Assembly (NCBI GenBank): GCA_035553375.1
Contig: DATNCY010000375.1
Location: 54,207 to 118,206 of the forward strand
Origin: JAJPHU01 sp035553375
GTDB lineage: Bacteria; Planctomycetota; Planctomycetia; Gemmatales; Gemmataceae
Length of the DNA stretch: 64,000 nt
Direction of reading: 5' to 3'
A model generated the notes under the pieces. The model had not been told where the DNA came from, did not search any database, and was given only the letters and a program-made list of their open reading frames with translations. The translations under genes were made by a program, and so were the position numbers. This document shows, in pieces, positions 57,780-64,000 of the stretch (position 1 is its first letter; every line of letters begins with the position of its first letter).

Positions 57780-58823
57780 TCAATAATCGTTGTTGGGGAT
57801 GTCGCCGCTGTTGTGCGTGGCGAGGGCGCGCCAGGTGCCGGGACTAACGCCGTTGCTCACGAAATGCACGCTGCCATCGCCGAACAGCACGTTGACGCCG
57901 CCGGAATGACGGCTGCGCGCGGCGCGGAACCCGACGGCGGTATACAGACCATCTCCCGGCGTCGTATCGTTGGTGACGCAATCGTAAATCGTGGCATTGG
58001 GCGTGTAGTAGTGGTTGTACGAGGCACAGCGTATTTCGCCGCTGGCCCACGAGAAGCCGCGGCGGTTTTCGTAGTTCCACTGCGGCGCACCGGCGCAAGC
58101 CGAATCGCTCAGCGGCGTACCGAAGCCAGTGTAGGCGTAGCCCGCCTGCACCAAGTTGCGGTCGGTCGGGATGGAGGTTGTACTCTCCTGCCCGTCGCCC
58201 AGCACACTCTCGGACATCATTGCCGTGGAACTTGTGCCATCGGTTATATCGGTTATCTGCCGGCCCGTCTTGGCCCGGAACATGCCGTCTGAGTTCCACG
58301 GACTACCATAGGGAGGTCCGCCATTGGTCGTACCACTGCCGATGCAGACGGCATAGTTGGTCGGGCCGAGGACGGGTTCGCCATACGCTGCGGAAACCGG
58401 CTGCATTTTGTCGCTGGGGCAAAGGAACAGCTTGATAATCTGCTGCACGGCGAACTGATTGGCCGGCGAGATGGTGTAGTTCGGCGGCACGTACATCGGT
58501 TGCGTCAGGTCCATGCTGTTGTAGATGTTGGTCTGTTCCAAATAGGGGTTCAACACCGCCAGCGCCGACCAACTGAAAAAGTAAGGAGGATAGCCGGCGT
58601 AGGCGGCTGATCCCTGGCCGGTGAAGGCGGGCGGCAGATGGCCGATCGTCCCCTCGTAATTATGCATCGCCAGGCCGAGTTGCTTGAGGTTGTTCGTACA
58701 TTGCGCTCGCGCGGCCGCCTCACGCACTTTCTGCACCGCCGGCAAGAGGAGGCCAATCAGCACCGCGATAATGGCGATGACGACCAACAACTCAATCAGC
58801 GTGAAAGCATGACGTGTTCTCAT
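57780..58823 (-). CDS. DUF1559 pilin-like protein with H-X9-DG tail
   Basis: A 347-aa planctomycete marker protein. It begins with a type IV pilin/pseudopilin signal MRTRHAFTLIELLVVIAIIA. It contains the DUF1559 region (FLCPSDKMQPVSAAYGEPVL, DITDGTSSTAMMSESVLGDG) and the C-terminal RHSGGVNVLFGDGSVHFVSN, the typical H-X9-DG motif. Such proteins are exported and assembled or displayed at the surface; their exact role is unknown. GAGGGG precedes the ATG. The neighbour downstream is the MFS transporter. Confidence 0.95.
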   Translation of the reverse strand: MRTRHAFTLIELLVVIAIIAVLIGLLLPAVQKVREAAARAQCTNNLKQLGLAMHNYEGTIGHLPPAFTGQGSAAYAGYPPYFFSWSALAVLNPYLEQTNIYNSMDLTQPMYVPPNYTISPANQFAVQQIIKLFLCPSDKMQPVSAAYGEPVLGPTNYAVCIGSGTTNGGPPYGSPWNSDGMFRAKTGRQITDITDGTSSTAMMSESVLGDGQESTTSIPTDRNLVQAGYAYTGFGTPLSDSACAGAPQWNYENRRGFSWASGEIRCASYNHYYTPNATIYDCVTNDTTPGDGLYTAVGFRAARSRHSGGVNVLFGDGSVHFVSNGVSPGTWRALATHNSGDIPNNDY

Positions 58824-58953
58824 GGAAGGCCCCTCAAGGTGAGGCTGCTTGGAGGTAGGAAGATCAAAGGCAGGCGCGATGCTCTTATGTTCTTCAGAAC
58901 GTCATTATGTTAAGCAGGCGAAAAGAAATGTCAAGGAAAAGGCGTGCGAAATC

Positions 58954-60135
58954 CTAGCGTGGTGTGAGGATGCCGGCGGCGACCAGCGATGCCACCCGGC
59001 CGCGCAGACGGTTGATCTGGCCCTTGCCGTCAGGATGAACGCGGTTGCTCAGGAAGATCACGGCTGTCTCGCTGACCGGGTCGATCCAGAGGGAAGTACC
59101 CGTAAAACCCGTGTGGCCAAAACTCTTGGCCGAGAAGCCCTCGCCCCGATTGGAAGAGAAGCGTGTGCGCACATCCCAGCCCAGCGCCCGCTGACCGCCG
59201 GGCACGGCTCGTGGCGTCGTCATCAGCCGAACCGTGTCCGGCTTGAGGATGCGCTTGCCGGCGTAGGTGCCGCCGTTGAGGATCATTTGCACGAAGACGG
59301 CCAAGTCGTCGGCGGTCGAGAAAAGCCCGGCGTGGCCGGCCACGCCGCCGAGAAGATAGGCACGCGGATCGTGGACCTCGCCGCGCATCCAGTGTCCCTC
59401 ACGCTTTTGCGTCGGAGCGGCGCGTTCGGCCAATTCCTTGCCGGGGCGGAACGTGGTATCACGCAGACCCAACGGCTCGAACAGATGTTTGTGGGCGAAA
59501 GCATCCAGCTTCATCCCACTTATTTTCCCCACTAACTCTCCGAGAACAATAAAGTTCACGTCGGAGTAAAGGAACTTCGTTCCCGACTCCGCGACGGGCT
59601 TGAGTTGACCGATGCGCTCCAGTGCCTTCTTTCGACCATCCTTATAATCGCTCACGGGATTGTCGGCGATCAAGCCGCTCGTGTGCAGTAACATCTGTTC
59701 CAGAGTGATTTTGTCCTTGCCATTCGGACCAAACTCCGGCAGATGACGCGCGACCCGATCGGTCAACGCGAGTTTCCCCTGTTCGATCAAGACCATGATG
59801 GAGGCGGCTGTGGCGAGGGGTTTGGTGAGGGAGGCCAGGTCGAAGACGGTATCGACTGTCATGCGAACCTCGGCCGGTTGCTTGCTCCGCAGCCCATACG
59901 CTCGACGAAAAGCAATCTTGCCCCGATGGACCACCAGAACGACCGCGCCCGGCAGACGGTTCTTGTCAATATCCTCCTTGACCACGGCGTCGATTTGGTC
60001 GAGTTTCGCGGCATCGAGGCCGACCTCGGCGGGAGCAACCTGGGCGAGCTTGCTCGCGTTCTTCGTCTCGGCACCGATAAGGCGCGGCGCGACAGCGAAT
60101 AAGGCAATCGTCAGGAGAAGCGTATGCGGATTCAT
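58954..60135 (-). CDS. Serine beta-lactamase-family hydrolase
   Basis: A 393-aa exported protein from ATG 60135 (AAGGAT upstream), with a signal peptide (MNPHTLLLTIALFAVAPRLI). It has the serine SxxK motif at Ser102 (FDLASLTKPLA), YSD at 189-191 and HTG near 338 (GHTGFTGTSL), as in class C beta-lactamase/DD-peptidase/esterase relatives (PF00144). Probably an esterase, D-aminopeptidase or carboxypeptidase; not necessarily a drug resistance enzyme. A palindrome lies upstream. Confidence 0.9.
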   Translation of the reverse strand: MNPHTLLLTIALFAVAPRLIGAETKNASKLAQVAPAEVGLDAAKLDQIDAVVKEDIDKNRLPGAVVLVVHRGKIAFRRAYGLRSKQPAEVRMTVDTVFDLASLTKPLATAASIMVLIEQGKLALTDRVARHLPEFGPNGKDKITLEQMLLHTSGLIADNPVSDYKDGRKKALERIGQLKPVAESGTKFLYSDVNFIVLGELVGKISGMKLDAFAHKHLFEPLGLRDTTFRPGKELAERAAPTQKREGHWMRGEVHDPRAYLLGGVAGHAGLFSTADDLAVFVQMILNGGTYAGKRILKPDTVRLMTTPRAVPGGQRALGWDVRTRFSSNRGEGFSAKSFGHTGFTGTSLWIDPVSETAVIFLSNRVHPDGKGQINRLRGRVASLVAAGILTPR

Positions 60136-60183
60136 GGGTAATCCTTGTGGGTTGCAGGAGAGTATACGATAAAAGCCGTTTGC

Positions 60184-60213
60184 GGCTTGGCGTTTCGCGC
60201 GAAACGCCAAGCC
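60184..60213. repeat. 15-bp perfect palindrome between divergent genes
   Basis: GGCTTGGCGTTTCGC and its complement abut without a loop. It lies between the divergent beta-lactamase-like and DUF1549 genes, so it cannot be a terminator for either; it may be an operator-like or structured element. It shares GCGGCTTgGCG similarity with 33688 and 38779. Confidence 0.7.
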
Positions 60214-60365
60214 ATGCGACATGGCTACACGATGTGAGAGCGAAATGAGAGCGGCGTTAAAGTAGATACCGGGCGAAACTTTATCCGAGCGGCGGGGTTT
60301 GAAACTCATCTCGATCACCCGCCGATGGCGGGCGCACCTTGAACGTCGTCCTCGGAGATGCACTT

Positions 60366-62018
60366 ATGGAACGACACCTCGCAGCGATGCGGCTCACCTC
60401 CCTGGCTCGTCCCATCGCCGTATTGGCTTTGGCTGCCGGCTTGAGCGCGGCAAACGCCGCGGCTCCGAAAACGCCCGCCAAGGCTCGCCCCAAAACGCCT
60501 CCTGTCGTTTCGTCGCTTCCCGCCGGTACCAAACTGGATGGCCCCGCGCTGGCGCGACACATCGATGAAGCCATCGCCTCTCGCATCCGCGCCGAGCAGG
60601 TTTCCTCCTCGCCGCTCTGCGACGACGCCGAATTTCTCCGCCGCGTTTATCTCGACATCACCGGCCACATTCCGCCCGCTGAGAAGGCAACCACCTTCCT
60701 CGATAGTCGTGAGCCGAACAAACGCGCTAAGCTTATCGACGAGTTGCTCGCCGGCAGCGATTATGGCAAGCACCAGGCCGACATTTGGCAAAATCTGCTT
60801 CTGCCACGCACTTCGGACAATCGCTTTATTCAGTTCGACAAGATGACGAAATGGCTCGAAGCAAACTTCAACGAGAATAAGCCGTGGGACCAGATGACGC
60901 GCGCCATCGTCACCGCTGAGGGGGACATGGACAAAAACGGTGCGGTCCTTTACTTCCTGGCCAACGCGACGCCGGACAAATTGACCGACAACGCCACGCG
61001 CTCGTTCCTCGGCGTGCAACTGCAATGCGCCCAGTGCCACAACCACCCCTTCACCGAATGGAAGCAGAACGAATACTGGGGCATGGCCGCGTTCTTTACC
61101 AAGGTGCGTTTCGAGGGCAATCCGCGCCAAGCCGCGCGTCAGGGAGGCACGGTTCAGGTTCACGAGGGCGGTAAGGGGCGGCAGGTACGTCTGCCGATCT
61201 CGGCCAAGCGCGTGCCGCCCAAGTTCTTCCAGGGTGAGGAACCCAAACTCAGTTCCAGCGACGCTTATCGTCCGGTGCTGGCCAACTGGATGACCAGTCC
61301 GAAGAATCCCTATTTCAGCAAGGCGATGGTCAACCGCACATGGGCGCAGTTTTTCGGTCGCGGCATCGTCAATCCGGTCGATGACATGCACGACGGCAAT
61401 CAGCCGTCGCATCCGCAATTGCTGGCCGACCTGTCCAGCCAGTTCGCGGCCAACGGCTTCGATGTGAAGCACCTTATTCGCGGCATTTGCAATAGCGAAA
61501 CCTATCAGCGGACGAGCAAGCCCTCCGCCGGCAACCGCGATGCCGGCCCCGAGTTGTTCAGCCGTATGGCCGTCAAGGTGATGACGCCGGAACAAATGTT
61601 CGACTCACTTGGACAGGTTCTTGGCGCACCGACTCCGGGGAACCGCCCGCGCCGGCAAGGTGCGGCCGCTATTCGCTTCCGTAACATCACGCCGCGCATG
61701 TTGTTCGTCAATTTCTTCAAGGGCGACGAGAACGCCGATCCGACCGAGTATCAGGCCGGCATTCCGCAGGTATTGCGTCTGATGAACGCCCCCCGACTCA
61801 ACAACGCCGCCATGCTGACGCCGGTCCTGAAATCCGGCAAATCCCAGACGCAGATTGTCGAACATCTGTACTTGACCACCCTGTCACGCCGTCCGACTCC
61901 TCACGAGTTGGATCGCACGCTGGCGCTGGTCCGCAAGTACCACGACGAACCCCGGCAAGCCTACGGCGACATCTTGTGGGCCTTGCTCAATAGCAGTGAG
62001 TTCACGTTGAATCATTAA
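60366..62018 (+). CDS. DUF1549/DUF1553 domain protein
   Basis: A 550-aa exported protein (GGAG upstream of ATG 60366; signal segment ARPIAVLALAAGLSAANAAA). DUF1549 occupies about 60-270, with ALARHIDEAIASRIRAEQVS near its start and LQCAQCHNHPFTEWKQNEYW, a CxxCH-type heme-like motif. DUF1553 follows (AMVNRTWAQFFGRGIVNPVD, GICNSETYQRTSKPSAGN). This protein pairs with a DUF1501 protein in planctomycetes. The two act together at the cell surface in an unknown process. The C-terminus is 92 bp before the DUF1501 start. Confidence 0.95.
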   Translation: MERHLAAMRLTSLARPIAVLALAAGLSAANAAAPKTPAKARPKTPPVVSSLPAGTKLDGPALARHIDEAIASRIRAEQVSSSPLCDDAEFLRRVYLDITGHIPPAEKATTFLDSREPNKRAKLIDELLAGSDYGKHQADIWQNLLLPRTSDNRFIQFDKMTKWLEANFNENKPWDQMTRAIVTAEGDMDKNGAVLYFLANATPDKLTDNATRSFLGVQLQCAQCHNHPFTEWKQNEYWGMAAFFTKVRFEGNPRQAARQGGTVQVHEGGKGRQVRLPISAKRVPPKFFQGEEPKLSSSDAYRPVLANWMTSPKNPYFSKAMVNRTWAQFFGRGIVNPVDDMHDGNQPSHPQLLADLSSQFAANGFDVKHLIRGICNSETYQRTSKPSAGNRDAGPELFSRMAVKVMTPEQMFDSLGQVLGAPTPGNRPRRQGAAAIRFRNITPRMLFVNFFKGDENADPTEYQAGIPQVLRLMNAPRLNNAAMLTPVLKSGKSQTQIVEHLYLTTLSRRPTPHELDRTLALVRKYHDEPRQAYGDILWALLNSSEFTLNH

Positions 62019-62022
62019 ACCA

Positions 62023-62095
62023 ATGCAGAATGCAGAATGCAGAGTGCAGAATAAAAACAATAAGCATTTCATTCTGCACTCTGCATTCTGCATTT
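62023..62095. repeat. Heptamer inverted-repeat array (TGCAGAA unit)
   Basis: AATGCAGAATGCAGAATGCA on the left, and ATTCTGCACTCTGCATTCTG on the right in inverted order, around an A-rich centre. It lies between the DUF1549 stop and the DUF1501 start. Same design as 3114-3187. Confidence 0.88.
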
Positions 62096-62109
62096 CTTGG
62101 AGGCCTCCA

Positions 62110-63369
62110 ATGAGCAATCTCTCGCGTCGCGATATGTTGAAATTGTCGGCCGCTGGTGTGTCGGCGGTGTCGTTGTCGGGTTGGTTCAAGGTTCTGGCGA
62201 GCCGTGCGGCCAGCACGGGCGTCAAGCATAAATCGTGCATTCTGCTGTGGATGGATGGCGGTCCCAGTCATAAGGACACCTTCGATTTGAAGCCCGGCAC
62301 CAAGAACGGCGGCGACTTCAAGCCGATTCCAACGGCCGTTCCCGGCATCCAGATTAGCGAACACTTTCCCAAGATGGCCAAGCTGATGAATCACGCCGCC
62401 ATCCTGCGCGGCATGAGTACCGGCGAAGGGGCGCACGGCCGAGCCAAGTATTATTTGCACACCGGCTACAAGGAAGGGCAAGGCGGCCTGACCTATCCCA
62501 GTCTTGGTTCCATCGTGGCTTCCGAGATCGGCCGCACCGATGCCGCGATGCCGAATTACGTGGCCGTCGGTCGCAGCTACGGTGCCGGCTTCCTCGGCGC
62601 ACGGCACGCTCCGCTCATCGTCGCCGACCCGGCGCGCGGCGTCGAGAACCTTAAACCGCTGGCCAACGGCGAGCATTTCGGCGACCGCCTGGGACTGCTG
62701 CAAGAGATGGAGCAGGCGTTTTATCGCGATTACAAGACCGACGCCAGTGCCGACCACAAGACGACCTATCAGCGGGCCGTCACGCTCATGCAATCGAAGG
62801 AAGCCAAGGCGTTCGATCTGTCGCTGGAACCGTCCGTCTCGCGGACGCCCTACGGTTCGGGGCGCTTCGCGGACGGCTGCTTGCTGGCCCGCCGTCTCGT
62901 CGAAACCGGCGTCTCGTTCGTCGAAGTCACCCTGGGCGGTTGGGACACACATCAGAACAACTTCGATCGGGTCAAGCAGCTGTCGCAGCAGGTCGATCCG
63001 GCGATGTCCGCCCTGGCGACGGATCTCAAACAGCGCGGCTTGCTGGATAGCACGCTGATCGTGTGGATGGGCGAGTTCGGCCGTACACCGCGGATCAACG
63101 CTCGGGGAGCCAAACCCGGCCGCGATCACTATCCGCGCGCCTGGAGTACGGTCCTCATGGGCGGCGGCGTCAAGGGCGGGCAGGTCATCGGCAAGACCGA
63201 CCAGGAAGGTGCCGCCGTTATTGAGCGGCCCATCTCGGCTCTCGATTTCATGGCCACCATCTGCGGGATACTCGGTATCGACTCGAATAAGCAGAACAAC
63301 ACCCCCATCGGCCGACCCATTCGCATCGTCGATAAGGGAGCCAAACCTATCAAGGAGTTGCTGGGTTGA
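62110..63369 (+). CDS. DUF1501 protein with Tat signal
   Basis: A 419-aa protein from ATG 62110 (GGAGG upstream). A twin-arginine signal (SRRDMLKLSAAGVSAVSLSG) marks export in a folded state. DUF1501 belongs to the sulfatase/alkaline phosphatase superfamily: SCILLWMDGGPSHKDTFDLK, LIVWMGEFGRTPRINARG and GRDHYPRAWSTVLMGGGVKG carry the metal-binding residues. It follows the DUF1549/DUF1553 gene, its usual partner. Substrate unknown. P1 palindrome directly downstream ends the transcript. Confidence 0.95.
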   Translation: MSNLSRRDMLKLSAAGVSAVSLSGWFKVLASRAASTGVKHKSCILLWMDGGPSHKDTFDLKPGTKNGGDFKPIPTAVPGIQISEHFPKMAKLMNHAAILRGMSTGEGAHGRAKYYLHTGYKEGQGGLTYPSLGSIVASEIGRTDAAMPNYVAVGRSYGAGFLGARHAPLIVADPARGVENLKPLANGEHFGDRLGLLQEMEQAFYRDYKTDASADHKTTYQRAVTLMQSKEAKAFDLSLEPSVSRTPYGSGRFADGCLLARRLVETGVSFVEVTLGGWDTHQNNFDRVKQLSQQVDPAMSALATDLKQRGLLDSTLIVWMGEFGRTPRINARGAKPGRDHYPRAWSTVLMGGGVKGGQVIGKTDQEGAAVIERPISALDFMATICGILGIDSNKQNNTPIGRPIRIVDKGAKPIKELLG

Positions 63370-63376
63370 TTATTTT

Positions 63377-63427
63377 GCCAGCCCGCAGCGCGAGCAAGGG
63401 ATTCCCTTGCTCGCGCTGCGGGCTGGC
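63377..63427. terminator. 24-bp perfect palindrome, family P1
   Basis: Perfect arms 63377-63400 and 63404-63427, with loop ATT and core CGCAGCGCGAGCAAGGG. It lies between the DUF1501 stop and the stop of the convergent TipAS gene, so it can terminate both. Confidence 0.88.
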
Positions 63428-63435
63428 CGTCTTTT

Positions 63436-63795
63436 TTACGCCCCTTGCTTCGTCACCGCGATCGCCTTGTTCATGTAGCCGAGCATCGCGCCATCGATCC
63501 CATTCTGGCAGTTGAATTCCGGCTCCTTCTCGTACATCGTTTGGACGGCTTTCTCGATCTCCGGATTGCCGCCGCTGAATTCGTGAACCAGTCCCATCCA
63601 GCGCCGAGCGAGGGTCTGCACCGGCTCGCTGGCCGGATCGGCGCCTCGGTCCATCTCGGCGCGCACCTCGGCGATGAGCCGGGGCCATTCCGCCTCGACC
63701 TGACGTTGCGTGAGGATCAAGGGGAGATTGACGCGAAAGTGTAAAAGCGGACTCGATTTGACCAATGGGTAGATTGGGGTAGTCCGCTCAACCAT
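63436..63795 (-). CDS. Stand-alone TipAS-domain protein (possibly N-terminally truncated)
   Basis: A 119-aa protein with QVEAEWPRLIAEVRAEMDRG, TLARRWMGLVHEFSGGNPEI and FNCQNGIDGAMLGYMNKAIA, the helical TipAS fold that binds thiopeptide-like or other ligands in MerR-type TipA regulators. It lacks the MerR DNA-binding domain, and its N-terminus (MVERTTPIYPLVKSSPLLHF) does not match the usual start of the domain, so it may be a truncated or free-standing ligand-binding protein. Transcribed toward the DUF1501 gene. Confidence 0.75.
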   Translation of the reverse strand: MVERTTPIYPLVKSSPLLHFRVNLPLILTQRQVEAEWPRLIAEVRAEMDRGADPASEPVQTLARRWMGLVHEFSGGNPEIEKAVQTMYEKEPEFNCQNGIDGAMLGYMNKAIAVTKQGA

Positions 63796-63871
63796 CGCTG
63801 GTATATCGTAGGATCGCTGTTACGGCCGTGCCTCTGGAGTTGCATCCAAAGAGGTAGTAACACAATGACTT

Positions 63872-63966
63872 GCTAGCCCGCAGCGCCAGCAAGGGATTCC
63901 AGTAGATCCAAGTGTGTCTCTCCGAACGTCCTTGGCATAAGCTATGCCTCCCAAGGACGTTCGGAG
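63872..63966. repeat. P1 half-site followed by a stem-loop
   Basis: 63872-63900 carries a left P1 arm (GCAGCGCCAGCAAGGG) without its partner. Immediately after, 63920-63935 and 63951-63966 form a 16-bp perfect stem (CTCCGAACGTCCTTGG) with an inner GGCATA/TATGCC pair. The rest of 63796-64000 has no visible gene. Confidence 0.65.
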
Positions 63967-64000
63967 GATGCCGATTCGTTCACGCCGAAGATCGCCTCAA

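Overview
This 64-kb GC-rich window looks like a chromosomal segment of a planctomycete, most likely of the Gemmataceae/Gemmatales. The evidence is the gene content: a DUF1559 pilin-like protein with an H-X9-DG tail, a DUF1549/DUF1553 protein next to a Tat-exported DUF1501 protein, a Ser/Thr kinase joined to leucine-rich repeats, a giant WD40/TPR protein, HEAT-repeat proteins, small planctomycete-type conserved proteins, and many strong intergenic palindromes. I saw no rRNA, tRNA, CRISPR array, replication origin or complete transposase. The taxonomic call is inference.

Layout. 1-5.6 kb: a truncated methyltransferase with a regulatory domain, then a minus-strand operon for a 2-oxoacid:ferredoxin oxidoreductase (fused gamma-alpha, then beta) with a CBS-domain gene at each end. 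5.9-8.8 kb: kinase-LRR protein and a coiled-coil protein. 9-11.2 kb: one ORF fusing endonuclease III to two uracil-DNA-glycosylase domains, the second with altered catalytic motifs. 11.3-19.4 kb: membrane protein, O-methyltransferase with an ABC exporter, antitoxin with a toxin remnant, two uncharacterised proteins, RarD-type permease, exported glutathione peroxidase. 19.5-27.8 kb: a peptidase block (M14 carboxypeptidase fused to an S9 peptidase, then a second S9 peptidase), a membrane-anchored formylglycine-generating enzyme, and two small conserved proteins. 28.0-29.5 kb: a transposon-like segment bounded by inverted repeats, carrying a DUF5678-like/aspartic-protease pair and a KOW-like protein but no transposase.

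29.7-38 kb: HtrA protease, TPR protein, lidless Hsp70, glycosyltransferase family 9, Maf pyrophosphatase, a gene broken by an in-frame TGA, and an MFS gene broken by one extra base. 38-46 kb: small exported proteins and lipoproteins, a vanadium-haloperoxidase-like PAP2 enzyme, glycogen branching enzyme, an MFS permease and a B12-binding-protein homologue. 46.2-54.6 kb: a cluster of nine REP/BIME-like hairpin half-units, pdxH, a HEAT-repeat gene interrupted by an in-frame TGA, a WD40/TPR protein and a bL12 paralogue. 54.6-64 kb: ArsI-like dioxygenase fused to a methyltransferase-like tail, phytanoyl-CoA dioxygenase family protein, MFS permease, DUF1559 protein, serine beta-lactamase-family protein, the DUF1549-DUF1501 pair, and a TipAS-domain protein.

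Two themes recur. First, unusual domain fusions (base-excision repair, dual peptidase, ArsI-methyltransferase). Second, a dense set of intergenic palindromes in several sequence families, some acting as plausible terminators and some between divergent genes where termination cannot explain them. There are also several independent signs of gene decay: two in-frame TGAs, one frameshifted permease, a truncated toxin and a possibly frameshifted zinc-ribbon gene.
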